DNA from: Vibrio brasiliensis LMG 20546
GTDB lineage: Bacteria; Pseudomonadota; Gammaproteobacteria; Enterobacterales; Vibrionaceae
Direction: 5' to 3'
DNA: 64,000 nucleotides
NCBI RefSeq assembly: GCF_000189255.1
Contig: NZ_AEVS01000081.1
Span: 96,088 to 160,087 of the forward strand
Each line of letters opens with the position of its first letter. The stretch's first letter is position 1. Of this stretch, positions 55,130 to 64,000 are shown piece after piece. Below the pieces are notes generated by a model. The model did no database searches. It was not told the DNA's origin and saw only the letters and a list, made by a program, of their open reading frames with translations. The translations under genes were made by a program, and so were the position numbers.

Positions 55130-55408
55130 ATGCAAGCGAGAAAACCTGATCGCGTAACCGCGATGCGCACTATTATCGAGCAGGTTAAAAATACCTTACC
55201 GCTCTACGAGCCAGAGACGTTTGTCTGTGGTACGAAGGGAAACTGTGTTGGCTGTCCAAAGAAATTGCTGGAAATGGTTGACTCTGAGCTGAGTTATTGG
55301 GAATCCGCGTTGGACAGAGGAAGAGAACCTCATTTCGATGAAATACGCCGCTTTGGTAAGATGTGCACCAGTGTTAAGCGAGGGTTAAGCCGAAACGGAC
55401 TAATATAA
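55130..55408 (+). CDS. Small cysteine-rich hypothetical protein
   Basis: 92 residues, mostly helical and charged, with three cysteines in FVCGTKGNCVGCPKKL and a fourth further on (KMCTS). It may bind zinc or an iron-sulfur cluster, but no family is recognised. ATG 55130 is preferred over GTG 55127; ribosome site is weak. I think it is a genuine vibrio hypothetical gene. Confidence 0.65.
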   Translation: MQARKPDRVTAMRTIIEQVKNTLPLYEPETFVCGTKGNCVGCPKKLLEMVDSELSYWESALDRGREPHFDEIRRFGKMCTSVKRGLSRNGLI

Positions 55409-55481
55409 TTTGGCTTAGACCTTTAGAACTGCTTCTGTGTGAACTAACTTTAATGGAAGGGAGCAAAGAAGGAGCTTAGCA

Positions 55482-56240
55482 ATGCGACAAATGGCGTTCG
55501 TGATCTTAGCGTATCTCACGTCCTTTACTGCTGTAAGTAATGAAAACGATTTACGTGAGATTTCGTTTTATACCGAGTCTTATCCACCTGCCAATTTTAT
55601 TAAAGACGAGAAGATAACCGGATACTCAGTCGATATCCTTTTAGCTGCCAGTGCGTTAGTTGGTGAGCCAGTAGAGCTTAACCAGATAACATTGCAACCC
55701 TGGGCACGCTCCTATCGTACAGTGTTGACTCATCAAGACTCAGTTCTATTTTCGACCACACGATCAGAACATCGAGAAAACCTCTTTAAGTGGGTTGGCC
55801 CCATTCTAGATATCAAAGTCGTGGTCCTGGCGCGTAAAGACGCCAATATCAAAATCAACTCGCCTTTGGACATGGCAGATTATCGTATCGGTGTGATTCG
55901 AGATGATATCGGTGAGCAGAGTTTACTGGCGATGGGGATCCCACGTGATTCGATGCAGGAAGCGTCGTATGTCACGGTATTAGCCGAGCAGTTGATGAAA
56001 AAACGTATCGATCTGTTTGTTTATGCAGAGAGAGCGGCCTATTGGTGGGCGAGACAAGCCAACGTCGATCCTAATCTGTTTGAATCCGTCTACGTGGTCA
56101 GTGAAGGGGATGTGTACTTTGCAATTAATCTCGAGACCGATGATGCGGTGGTAGAAAAACTGCAGAAAGGGTTAGATCTGCTGAAAGAGAAGGATGCTTC
56201 AGGACACAGTTTATATCAGGAAATAGTTAATAAATACTAG
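55482..56240 (+). CDS. Orphan periplasmic solute-binding protein, family 3
   Basis: 252 residues, with signal peptide MRQMAFVILAYLTSFTAVS. The fold start is REISFYTESYPPANFIKDE, GYSVDILLAA; then DSVLFSTTRSEHRENLFKWVG and YRIGVIRDDIGEQ. No transporter genes adjoin it. Ligand unknown. It belongs to a group of orphan binding proteins common in vibrios. Confidence 0.86.
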   Translation: MRQMAFVILAYLTSFTAVSNENDLREISFYTESYPPANFIKDEKITGYSVDILLAASALVGEPVELNQITLQPWARSYRTVLTHQDSVLFSTTRSEHRENLFKWVGPILDIKVVVLARKDANIKINSPLDMADYRIGVIRDDIGEQSLLAMGIPRDSMQEASYVTVLAEQLMKKRIDLFVYAERAAYWWARQANVDPNLFESVYVVSEGDVYFAINLETDDAVVEKLQKGLDLLKEKDASGHSLYQEIVNKY

Positions 56241-56260
56241 TGGAATGACTTGATTTGAAA

Positions 56261-56279
56261 GGGCAGCTTATCGCTGCCC
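56261..56279. terminator. Terminator between convergent genes
   Basis: GGGCAGC / GCTGCCC stem with a TTATC loop; on the minus strand it is followed by TTTCAAATC. Confidence 0.7.
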
Positions 56280-56286
56280 CAACTCA

Positions 56287-56835
56287 TTAGACTTTTGCTT
56301 TCTTAACGAAGTAAGGGTTATCAAACTTCTTCGCCTGTCCGAGTTCAGATATGACCAACTTGTTCCATAGCTGAACATCAAACTCCCCTTTAGGAATCGA
56401 TGGATAGAGAGTTTCTACCTCTTCCAGAGCAAAACGCATAAACTGCTTTTTCTTGATCTGGTTGTATTTGCGCGCTACGCGATTGTGTTTAGAAATCCAC
56501 TCCTGCTTAAACGCAATGATGCCTGGTTCTGCTTGTTCCAATGGCAGGCGAGACAGGTAAACACGCTTATACGACACCTTTCGATCCAGCATAGTGCGCA
56601 TAGCAGTTTGGATATATTTGCCATGATGCGTGACCGAGATATCGTCTTTATCGAACAGTTGGACACTCCAACCTGTTGGGAAAAAGTCTGGCTTACGGTA
56701 TTGCTTATTTCGAACGTCGATAGCCTGGTGCATGACAAGGTCAGACGTGCCGTTAAAGGTCTGTTGCCACTTTCCGATTCGGATCTGCACAGCAGTTGGC
56801 AATCGATAAATATTGGTAAATTTATCTTGTTCCAT
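56287..56835 (-). CDS. Hypothetical protein, lysine-rich
   Basis: 182 residues from ATG 56835. It is basic, mostly helical in the C-terminal half (KQEWISKHNRVARKYNQIKKK), and has no signal peptide. I do not recognise a family. The ribosome site is poor. The following 258 bp (56836-57093) hold no convincing gene. Confidence 0.6.
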   Translation of the reverse strand: MEQDKFTNIYRLPTAVQIRIGKWQQTFNGTSDLVMHQAIDVRNKQYRKPDFFPTGWSVQLFDKDDISVTHHGKYIQTAMRTMLDRKVSYKRVYLSRLPLEQAEPGIIAFKQEWISKHNRVARKYNQIKKKQFMRFALEEVETLYPSIPKGEFDVQLWNKLVISELGQAKKFDNPYFVKKAKV

Positions 56836-57093
56836 ATTTCTACACACTAATTAGCGTCGATAATAAAAAAGCATCTAGGGCAGGGGGCGTTAAAGCCGCC
56901 TTGGGTACAGAGTCGTAGGTTTACCGACATAGTTTAGTGAAAAGCGTACTTTCCTGCTAGTGGCTTAGGTCAATATTTGGTTAGAGTGTGACGGCTTAGG
57001 CTAGCGTTGGAAACAAACCGTGTTGATTCTTGGTCTGTGGTGAGAAGCGAAACAGTTAGCCCCTGCCAAATGACAAGGGCTTGTAGACTGGGG

Positions 57094-57921
57094 TTAGTCG
57101 TAAATGGTTGGGATTGGCTGTCGCTTATGTTGAGTATTCTTGTAGATACTCACCAGACGATCAGACACCTCCTGAGAAACCGATTTGCCTTCCAGGAAGT
57201 CATCGATTTGGTCATAGCTCAGGTTTAGAGCGTCTTCATCGGCCTTTTGCGGAGCCAGTTCTTCGAGATCAGCGGTTGGCACCTTTTTAACCAGCAGCTC
57301 TGGGGCACCTAGTGTCGCCGCTATTTCACGAACCTGGCGTTTGCTCAGACCGAACAGAGGAGCCATGTCACATGCGCCATCGCCAAACTTGGTGTAAAAA
57401 CCGGTAATGTTTTCTGCAGAGTGGTCAGTACCAATCACCAAACCACCAACGTAGCCAGCGATCTCGTACTGAGCGATCATACGTGCACGCGCTTTAACGT
57501 TGCCCTTAACGAAGTCGATTTTTGCGCTCTCTTCTGGCAGCAGGCCTGTGCCGTCCAAAGCGATATGACTTGCTGCGTGTAAACCGTCTACACCCGCTTT
57601 AATGTTGACAGAAACCGAATGGGTTGGTTGGATAAACTGAAGAGCTAACTGTGCTTCATCTTCGTCTTTCTGTTCGCCGTATGGCAGGCGCACGGCGATA
57701 AACTGATAGCCGCCGTTTGATTCTTCGTTGAGTTGATCAACAGCTAACTGAGCCAGACGGCCACAGGTAGTGGAATCTACGCCACCACTGATGCCAAGAA
57801 CGAGTGATTTACACCCAGAGTTCTGTAGCATTTTCTTAATAAAATCAACACGACGCGTAATTTCAAAATGAGGGTCGATTGACGGCAGAACGCGCATTTC
57901 ATCGCGGATCAACTGTTCCAT
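57094..57921 (-). CDS. nadE: Ammonia-dependent NAD+ synthetase
   Basis: 275 residues. The PP-loop [14 protein letters not shown], the [23 protein letters not shown] segment and the [16 protein letters not shown] loop are diagnostic of NadE. It makes NAD from deamido-NAD, ATP and ammonia; there is no glutaminase domain. ATG 57921 has AGGAAGGA upstream, preferred over an earlier Met. It is divergent from an NMN adenylyltransferase gene over 187 bp. Confidence 0.97.
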   Translation of the reverse strand: MEQLIRDEMRVLPSIDPHFEITRRVDFIKKMLQNSGCKSLVLGISGGVDSTTCGRLAQLAVDQLNEESNGGYQFIAVRLPYGEQKDEDEAQLALQFIQPTHSVSVNIKAGVDGLHAASHIALDGTGLLPEESAKIDFVKGNVKARARMIAQYEIAGYVGGLVIGTDHSAENITGFYTKFGDGACDMAPLFGLSKRQVREIAATLGAPELLVKKVPTADLEELAPQKADEDALNLSYDQIDDFLEGKSVSQEVSDRLVSIYKNTQHKRQPIPTIYD

Positions 57922-58108
57922 TGTGTTTCCTTCCTGCAAGCAATGTAGTTTAAAATTTGGTGGCAATCTTGATAGCCTTAACAGGTCTATCTCAGCAAGA
58001 GTTATCTCAACTGAAGTGGACGTGTTAAAGTCACCTTGCTATATCATACCTCAATCAAAGAATTAGAAAACTGTGATCACAGTTTTCACCACAGAGTGAA
58101 GAAATAAA

Positions 58109-58621
58109 ATGTGCAAAATTGCTGTGTTTGGAAGTGCTTTTAATCCACCTAGTCTGGGTCATAAGAGTGTTATTGAGTCTCTAAGCCATTTTGACAAAGT
58201 CCTGCTGCTACCGAGTATTGCTCATGCCTGGGGTAAGCAGATGTTGGATTATTCAGTGAGATGTGAGCTGGTGGATCTGTTTATCGAAGATCTGACGGTG
58301 AGCAACGTTGAGCGCTCGACCATCGAAGAGACGCTATACCAACCTGAATCCAGTGTCACAACCTTCGCAGTACTTGAAGCTTTGGAAGCACAATACCCGC
58401 AAAGTGAGCTGACATTTGTTATGGGGCCAGACAACCTGTTCAATTTTGCCAAGTTCTATAAAGCCGAAGAGATCCTCAGTCGTTGGTCGGTATTAAGCTG
58501 TCCGGAAACGGTCAGGGTAAGAAGTACTGATATACGTAAGGCACTGGTTGAAAAGCAGGACATTTCTGACCTTACCACGACAAAAGTATGTCGCAGACTA
58601 GTTAAAATGGAGTATTATTAA
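58109..58621 (+). CDS. Nicotinate/nicotinamide nucleotide adenylyltransferase family protein
   Basis: 170 residues. It has the nucleotidyltransferase signature GSAFNPPSLGHKSVIE and a C-terminal RSTDIRKAL (ISSTxxR-like), as in NadD/NMNAT. It is shorter than E. coli NadD (about 213), so it may be a vibrio-specific second adenylyltransferase. The divergent nadE agrees with a role in NAD synthesis. Confidence 0.85.
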   Translation: MCKIAVFGSAFNPPSLGHKSVIESLSHFDKVLLLPSIAHAWGKQMLDYSVRCELVDLFIEDLTVSNVERSTIEETLYQPESSVTTFAVLEALEAQYPQSELTFVMGPDNLFNFAKFYKAEEILSRWSVLSCPETVRVRSTDIRKALVEKQDISDLTTTKVCRRLVKMEYY

Positions 58622-58653
58622 ATGGGCTAGCGTACGATATATAAGAGGTGTGA

Positions 58654-59130
58654 ATGTCAAAGGTTGGATTGATAGCGGCTGCGTTATTGATGCCTTCTGT
58701 CGCGTTTGGTTGCGATATGTATTCCACCACTCAATCTGTGATGCTGGGTAAAACTCATGGCGTATGTTTTTCACTGCTTGATAGTCTTGAGTACACTACC
58801 CAGTCACTGAAATCATTTAGTGACTTAGCCATTAGCGAAAAGAAAGATTACAGCGAGTATTGGGCTGACTGGAACATGAGTGAGGATGATAACCCGATCC
58901 TGAGTCGCAGTTTAGCCTCTAACTATGTCGGTCTTGGCGTATGGGTCCCGAGTGAGCTTGAGCAGCAATTAGACGCGATGGATACTGAGGAGTGGCTAAA
59001 AAGTCATGGTTTGCTAGTCAGTTTTGGCTTTGGTGATATGGATTCAGGCAAACCTAGAATGCGTCTGGATTATCGCTGGCATGAGAAATACGACGGCGAT
59101 GTCATGATGCAGGTCGAACTTCCCTTCTAA
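58654..59130 (+). CDS. Hypothetical periplasmic or outer-membrane protein
   Basis: 158 residues with a signal peptide ending at VAFG before CDMYSTT, so a lipobox is possible but not canonical. The end FGFGDMDSGKPRMRLDYRWHEKYDGDVMMQVELPF is strand-like and finishes on F. No family recognised. AGAGGTG lies before ATG; it is 32 bp downstream of the adenylyltransferase gene. Confidence 0.65.
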   Translation: MSKVGLIAAALLMPSVAFGCDMYSTTQSVMLGKTHGVCFSLLDSLEYTTQSLKSFSDLAISEKKDYSEYWADWNMSEDDNPILSRSLASNYVGLGVWVPSELEQQLDAMDTEEWLKSHGLLVSFGFGDMDSGKPRMRLDYRWHEKYDGDVMMQVELPF

Positions 59131-59157
59131 CCCGAACATGGCTATCGCCGTTTTAGA

Positions 59158-61008
59158 CTAACCGTTTGAGACCTGTCGCTGCGCATTGCGCTCATAGTTT
59201 TTACTGATCAGTACCTCTGGTGTTTCAGGGCGGGAGAAATAGTAACCCTGGATCAGCGGACAACCCATCGCGTTGAGTTTATCCAACGCTTGTTGATCTT
59301 CTACCCCTTCAGCCACCAGTGACACCCCTAGCTGCTTGGCAAGTTGCACAATCAGCCATACCACCCTTTCTGCGGTTTCATTGGTCAGCATGTTTTTAAT
59401 GAAAGTAGCATCTATTTTAATGCAGTCGATTGGATAGCTATGGATATAGTTGAGACTTGAATAACCTGTACCAAAGTCATCCAGGGCGACTTTAAAGCCA
59501 AGCAGTCTCAGTTTATTAAGGATCTCTTTCACTTCTTCGGTTTGCGATAACAGCACGGTTTCGGTGAGCTCGATGGTGAAGTCCGAAGGCGCGAAGTCAT
59601 ATTTACGAATCGTGGAGAGTATATGCTGCATATAGCGTGTAGAGTTGTTTAACTCGTGAGCGGAGCAGTTGATACCCAGCTTTACGTTATGACCCAGACC
59701 TTTCTCCAATTCCGCTTTCGCTTTGCACGCCAGCTCGACAATGCGTTCACCGAGTTCAACAATCAAGCCAGATTGCTCTGCTGCTTCAATAAACTCGATC
59801 GGATAGATGGCGCCCAGCGCTTTACTTTGCCAGCGAGCGAGTATTTCAAAGTAATCCCACTTATCGCTGCTTAAATCGACGATAGGCTGGGCGACGACAT
59901 AGATCTCACTCTGGCTGAGACAGTCTTTCTCTAACTCTTGTCTCAGTGCATCAATCACCAGTGCCCGGCGGTAGTACTGGGCGCTAAGGTGGGTGTCGTA
60001 ACACTGAATACTGGTATGGCGAGACTGCTTACAGTCTTTCAGCGCCAGACTGGCATTGAGAATAATCTGATCAGAGGTGAGATTATGGCCGGTATTTCTT
60101 GCCAAACCGATACTGACACTGAATTTAATGTTGTGGGCAGGATCCTGATAGCCTTTTTCGAGCTTTTCAATCAGGGAGTGGCACAGTTCAAACGGGTCGC
60201 CTGAGAGTGTGATAAAGGCGAACTCGTCACCAGCGATACGAAACGCAAGTTGCTTATCCTTGACCGTATCTTTAATCGTATTAGCGACAAACTTAATGAT
60301 CTGATCGCCAATGTAATTGCCGTACAGGTCATTGATGGACTTGAAGTTATCAATATCTATGTACGCCAGAGTGAAGGGATCATTTTGAAGTTCGTTGAGC
60401 CTTTCTAATTTGTCAGACAAAAAGCTACGGTTGAGCAGGCCTGTCAGGTTGTCGTGTGAGACCTCGTAGCTAAGCTGTTCGACGAGCGTATCAGAGCGGG
60501 CCGACAACCATTTTGCTCTCAGACTGTGTGCGACAAGGTTGGCAAACAGTTTATGGTAATAGGCGAGATCGTCACACTGTTTGTCATCTAATGCGTAGGT
60601 ATAGGTTGATAACAGCACACCCAATACTTCACCATTATGGGTTTTGAGTGGCACTGCAATGTAGGATTCGATGCCATGTTCAATAATATATTGCTCATGC
60701 GGGTTAACCATTCGCGCGTTACTCGCACAGATGATCGAGTCTTGATCCGATTGCGTAACCAGTGCGCAGGTCGCTCTTGTTAAAGGTGATGTGTAGATGT
60801 CTCGCTGCAGCTTTTGCACACTCGACGAGGCGAGCAGAGTCGGTCTTGAAGTAAAGGGATCTAACTCTATTACACAGGTACAGTATGAACTTGAGTATCG
60901 GCTCAACTCGGAGGTGGTTTTATTGAGCAGATCTATCCCATCCAAACTTAGCGTGTCATTGAGAACTTCGACGCTCAATGGCGCCTGTTGATATGCTGTC
61001 CTAACCAT
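59158..61008 (-). CDS. GAF-GGDEF-EAL dual c-di-GMP signalling protein
   Basis: 616 residues. An N-terminal GAF-like sensor (about 10-175) has no membrane segment, so it is cytosolic. The GGDEF domain has a variant AGDEF in FRIAGDEFAFIT, which can still be active. The EAL domain is complete by eye: FEILARW, GINCSAHELN, IELTETVLL, ALDDFGTGYSS, CIKIDATFI and LVAEGVEDQ. It is therefore a likely phosphodiesterase, with cyclase activity uncertain. ATG 61008 is chosen over 61044. Confidence 0.9.
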   Translation of the reverse strand: MVRTAYQQAPLSVEVLNDTLSLDGIDLLNKTTSELSRYSSSYCTCVIELDPFTSRPTLLASSSVQKLQRDIYTSPLTRATCALVTQSDQDSIICASNARMVNPHEQYIIEHGIESYIAVPLKTHNGEVLGVLLSTYTYALDDKQCDDLAYYHKLFANLVAHSLRAKWLSARSDTLVEQLSYEVSHDNLTGLLNRSFLSDKLERLNELQNDPFTLAYIDIDNFKSINDLYGNYIGDQIIKFVANTIKDTVKDKQLAFRIAGDEFAFITLSGDPFELCHSLIEKLEKGYQDPAHNIKFSVSIGLARNTGHNLTSDQIILNASLALKDCKQSRHTSIQCYDTHLSAQYYRRALVIDALRQELEKDCLSQSEIYVVAQPIVDLSSDKWDYFEILARWQSKALGAIYPIEFIEAAEQSGLIVELGERIVELACKAKAELEKGLGHNVKLGINCSAHELNNSTRYMQHILSTIRKYDFAPSDFTIELTETVLLSQTEEVKEILNKLRLLGFKVALDDFGTGYSSLNYIHSYPIDCIKIDATFIKNMLTNETAERVVWLIVQLAKQLGVSLVAEGVEDQQALDKLNAMGCPLIQGYYFSRPETPEVLISKNYERNAQRQVSNG

Positions 61009-61135
61009 AACGTAGTAACTCACTTTTATCGTGAACTTTGTCACTTATTTATTGATGGGGGTTACAAATTAAATATGGTATGAGATGCATAGTATTGCAA
61101 ATGAATAATCAAAATGATGGACGTTTAACTCTAAC

Positions 61136-62017
61136 TTATTGACCTTTCGACAGCCTTTCTTTGAGGTAGTCGAGGAATAGTTTAGTCCGGGTGTGCTGGT
61201 AATCCAGTTTCGGGTAATAGGCGTACACCGTGGCTTCGTCTGCTGTGATGTCAGGCAGAATACGTTTTAACGTGCCGAGTCTTAGTTCTTCTTTGATCAT
61301 CACATCATTACTAAGTAGTACGCCCATGCCATTCTTAGCGGCATAGTAGAGCGCCTCCGGATTGGTCGTGGCGAAGTTGCCGTTCAGCAATAGTTTTTGT
61401 CCATTGGTTAAGGTGATCTCCCTTTGCGGGCGCTCTCCCCAAACCAACATATTGTGATGGGCGAGATCTTTGGCGATAGTTGGCTCACCATGTTGTTCAA
61501 TGTAATCCGGAGAGGCGTAAAACCCTGCGCGATGTTCAAACAGAGCCGTCGCTTTGAAGCTGAGTGAGTTGAGCTGTTCGATTTCGCGGCTGATGAAAAG
61601 ATCGAGACTTAGTTCCGGCAACTGACCCGGCGTGGTGGTGGTCAATTGAATTCGAATGTCAGGGTACATCTGTAAAAAATCATCCAGATATTGAACGAGA
61701 AACTTGGAGCCGACAGCCAGTGTGGCACCGATTTTAAGCAGGCCAGCAGGCGTTTGAGATACCGAGCGAGTCTCGTCAACAATGGATTGCCATTCGTCGA
61801 GTTGCACCTTCGCGCGCTGATAAAATAGTGCGCCAGCTTCGGTCTGGGTGACGGAGCGAGTGGTACGTTTGAGCAACTGCACACCAATACGCTCTTCAAG
61901 CCAGTGAATACGTTTACTGATGGCGGAGCTGGTGGTGTTTAGCTTTCTTGCCGCGCCATTAAAACTTCCTTCATCTACGACACGAATATAACTCTGAACG
62001 CTTTGAATCCAATCCAT
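61136..62017 (-). CDS. LysR family transcriptional regulator
   Basis: 293 residues. The winged helix-turn-helix (GSFNGAARKLNTTSSAISKRIHWLEERIGVQLLKRTTRSV) is at the N-terminus, and the periplasmic-binding-like sensor follows. Divergent over 112 bp from an MFS efflux gene, which it probably controls. No effector can be inferred. Confidence 0.93.
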   Translation of the reverse strand: MDWIQSVQSYIRVVDEGSFNGAARKLNTTSSAISKRIHWLEERIGVQLLKRTTRSVTQTEAGALFYQRAKVQLDEWQSIVDETRSVSQTPAGLLKIGATLAVGSKFLVQYLDDFLQMYPDIRIQLTTTTPGQLPELSLDLFISREIEQLNSLSFKATALFEHRAGFYASPDYIEQHGEPTIAKDLAHHNMLVWGERPQREITLTNGQKLLLNGNFATTNPEALYYAAKNGMGVLLSNDVMIKEELRLGTLKRILPDITADEATVYAYYPKLDYQHTRTKLFLDYLKERLSKGQ

Positions 62018-62129
62018 AACACCCTCTTATTGTTTCTATTTGGGAATTAATCACTTTCCAATTCGCTATATTATCATTTGTGAGTGGCTAATTTAAACTG
62101 AATTGACGTAAAGTTGTTCAGGAGACGCT

Positions 62130-63308
62130 ATGAGAAAAACACCCATTTTGCTCGCTATGATGATTATCGCGACTGGTCAGGTCGGGGTCAGTATTTACCT
62201 GCCTTCGTTGCCTGCAATCAGCCAGTCTTTAAGTGCTAACCAAGCCGATGTTCAACTGCTTGTGACTCTTTTCTTAGTCGGTTTTGGCGCGTCTCAGCTT
62301 TTCTACGGACCACTGTCAGATGCGATAGGTCGACGTCCTGTTTTCATCATGGGTCAAGGGGTGTATTTAGTCGGTACAGTGATCTGTCTGATGTTCTCGC
62401 ATCAGCTTCATCTGTTAATCCTGGGGCGATTACTGCAAGGTTTAGGGGCGGGAAGCGCATCCGTTTTGGGACGCAGCGTACTGCGCGACAGTTACGAAGG
62501 CGCTCAACTGACCAAAGCGCTCTCCTATATATCGGTCACCGCATCAATCATGCCGATTGTTGCCCCTGTGCTCGGTGGTTGGATCGCGTTCTATCTTGGC
62601 TGGGAAGCGGTGTTTATGTTCGTGTTGATCTACCTGATCGCGATCTTCACTTTAGGTTACTTTGTCCTGCCTGAAACCATGACGTATGGTAAGAGTAAGT
62701 TCAATATCATTGGCGTGGTAAAAAACTACGCGGCCTTGATCACCAACAGGCAGGTGTTAACTAGTGCGAGCTATAACTGGATAAGCTATCTGGCCAGCTT
62801 AGTCTCGCTATCCGTGATGCCGTTTATCCTCCAACACCAACTTGGTTTAACGGCTGCGGAGTACGGTTCAGTGATGATCATTCCGTCAGCAGGCCTGATG
62901 ATTGGCAGTATCAGTTTAAATATCCTCAATCGCTATCTATCGACTAGCCAGCTGTTAGCGTTTGCTATTTCGATCATGACGTTTGCAGGTGTGTGGTTAT
63001 TGGTGACGCCAGTGACCCTGTTTAATCTGGTCTGGGCATTTACCTTACTGACCATAGCGCAAGGGTTATCATTCCCGCTCTCTATTAGCATGCTGTTAGC
63101 GCCACATAAGCGCCAGGCTGGTTCGGTTTCGGCTCTGTCCGGGTCGATACAAATGTGTCTCGCAGGCTTGCTTGGTGGCGTCTTGGTGGAGCACTGGGTA
63201 CAAAGTCAAACTGCTATGGGCGTGTTCTATTTGATCTCCGCCTTGGCGATGAGTGGCGTGTTGTTATCGTCAAGAAAAGCATCAGTTGCTCAGCAAGAGT
63301 TTGCTTGA
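62130..63308 (+). CDS. Bcr/CflA family multidrug efflux transporter (MFS)
   Basis: 392 residues and twelve membrane helices. DHA1 signatures are QLFYGPLSDAIGRRPV between helices 2 and 3 and GRLLQGLGAGSASVLGRSVLRD. Start-region VSIYLPSLPAI is typical of Bcr/CflA. It exports drugs by proton exchange. The adjacent LysR is the likely regulator. Confidence 0.93.
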   Translation: MRKTPILLAMMIIATGQVGVSIYLPSLPAISQSLSANQADVQLLVTLFLVGFGASQLFYGPLSDAIGRRPVFIMGQGVYLVGTVICLMFSHQLHLLILGRLLQGLGAGSASVLGRSVLRDSYEGAQLTKALSYISVTASIMPIVAPVLGGWIAFYLGWEAVFMFVLIYLIAIFTLGYFVLPETMTYGKSKFNIIGVVKNYAALITNRQVLTSASYNWISYLASLVSLSVMPFILQHQLGLTAAEYGSVMIIPSAGLMIGSISLNILNRYLSTSQLLAFAISIMTFAGVWLLVTPVTLFNLVWAFTLLTIAQGLSFPLSISMLLAPHKRQAGSVSALSGSIQMCLAGLLGGVLVEHWVQSQTAMGVFYLISALAMSGVLLSSRKASVAQQEFA

Positions 63309-63359
63309 TACCTCGTTGGGTATACAATGCCGACAAATTGAATCCAGAGAAGATACCCA

Positions 63360-63709
63360 TGGAACACAAAGAATTTGAAGCACTAGTAAAAACACTGTGT
63401 GAGAAAGAGAACTTGCCACAGGCTTTAGAGATCTTAAAAGCGAGTGATGACAGCGAAGTTGCCGAGGCGGCTAACTCGCTCACTGGCCAGTTTGCTTTGG
63501 CTGAGGTTGATGGCGCTAAGCGAATTTATCACGTCACAGTTCAGACCAATGAACAAGGCGAAGAGCAAGAGTTTGTTGAGCACGTAATGGATGAAGGCGA
63601 TGACGTGATTCGTTTTGTTGCCTGGTTCTTTGACGTCATGTTTGATGTTAAGCGCAAAGACACCTACCAAATTGCCGGCAAAACATACCAGCAACCAAAG
63701 CGCGCTTAA
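63360..63709 (+). CDS. Hypothetical acidic protein
   Basis: 116 residues, acidic, mixed helix and strand, no signal peptide. It begins MEHKEFEALVKTLCEKENLPQ. No family recognised, though it looks conserved because of a clean GAGAAGA site and compact fold. It lies 51 bp after the efflux gene. Confidence 0.7.
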
Positions 63710-63751
63710 TTGGGATAAATAATGTGATTTAGATCTTGTTTTTATTCTAAT

Positions 63752-63767
63752 TGTGATTAAAATCACG
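63752..63767 (+). promoter_or_regulatory. CRP-like site before the small gene
   Basis: TGTGA-TTAAAA-TCACG fits the TGTGA-N6-TCACA pattern with one mismatch. It lies 24 bp before the ATG at 63792, so close that it could repress as easily as activate. Confidence 0.5.
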
Positions 63768-63791
63768 CTCCTTACTATTGAGGAGAGACTC

Positions 63792-63926
63792 ATGAATCAC
63801 GAATTAGGCAATGCATATCTAGGTCAGATGATCGCCAAGCAAGCCATGCACGATGCACTTTACGGTAAGCCTAAAGCGAAAAAAGCATCATTCATCAAAC
63901 GTATGATGAAGAAAATGACCAAATAA
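63792..63926 (+). CDS. 44-residue basic small protein
   Basis: It starts MNHELGNAYLGQMIAKQAM and ends with a lysine-rich FIKRMMKKMTK. AGGAG (63781-63785) is 6 bases before ATG. It has an amphipathic N-terminal helix and a positive tail, so membrane or nucleic-acid binding is possible. No family recognised. The last 74 bases of the window hold no recognised gene. Confidence 0.6.
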   Translation: MNHELGNAYLGQMIAKQAMHDALYGKPKAKKASFIKRMMKKMTK

Positions 63927-64000
63927 TCGCTGACGTGAAATGGATTTTACATTGGGTGAGGAAGAGTAAGTGCTTCCTTCACTTAATAAAACAAAGCCCT

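Noticed and set aside
56836-57093. Possible gene or RNA in the gap before nadE
   Set aside because: Only short frames without ribosome sites and weak GC-rich pairings were found; nothing that could be supported.

Overview
This window looks like a piece of a Vibrio genome, most likely the second chromosome. The grounds are the order DEAD-box helicase / chemotaxis receptor / pstSCAB, a complete tonB-exbB-exbD-hutBCD haem block divergent from hutX-hutZ, a divergent ppsA/ppsR pair, OmpW, and a secreted GH19 chitinase. This arrangement is recalled from Vibrio genomes and was not searched. No rRNA, tRNA, CRISPR array, insertion sequence or prophage was recognised. The only typical accessory module is a VapBC toxin-antitoxin pair.

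Layout. 1-6.7 kb: 3' part of an RNA helicase gene, a methyl-accepting chemotaxis protein, and the phosphate ABC transporter pstSCAB behind PhoB-type boxes. 6.8-17.2 kb: the most interesting block. It has a near-perfect sigma-54 promoter with upstream TGTCTCA repeats, then five secreted or outer-membrane proteins whose order and features match a functional-amyloid (Fap) operon: a small three-repeat protein, a 1277-residue protein with 16 amyloid-type repeats, a C39 peptidase, a FapE-like protein and a coiled-coil plus beta-barrel FapF-like porin. The sixth gene encodes a VpsR-like sigma-54 activator. A diguanylate cyclase and its periplasmic partner converge on the end of the operon, so c-di-GMP control is plausible. 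17.4-23.6 kb: housekeeping and membrane genes, with two genes (an isoamylase-type E-set protein and ompW) each apparently broken by one missing base in a homopolymer. 23.6-29.4 kb: ppsA/ppsR and the chitinase, which has a structured 5' leader. 29.5-36.7 kb: an orphan solute-binding protein, the haem-uptake locus (without hutW) and a cobalamin adenosyltransferase-like gene. 36.8-38.3 kb: DUF924 and vapBC.

38.4-55 kb is a large polyamine-catabolism island: gamma-glutamylpolyamine synthetase-type enzymes (two), gamma-glutamylputrescine oxidase, two class III aminotransferases, two aldehyde dehydrogenases, the PotFGHI putrescine importer, two PuuR-like HTH-cupin regulators and a class I glutamine amidotransferase. 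Together they import putrescine, degrade it by glutamylated and probably direct transamination routes, and pass semialdehydes to central metabolism. Inverted repeats with TGTTAATT or TGTTTAAA half-sites lie in two of its promoter regions. 55-64 kb: small hypothetical genes, a second orphan solute-binding protein, NAD biosynthesis genes (nadE and an NMN adenylyltransferase), a GAF-GGDEF-EAL protein, a LysR/MFS-efflux pair, and a 44-residue basic small protein behind a CRP-like site.
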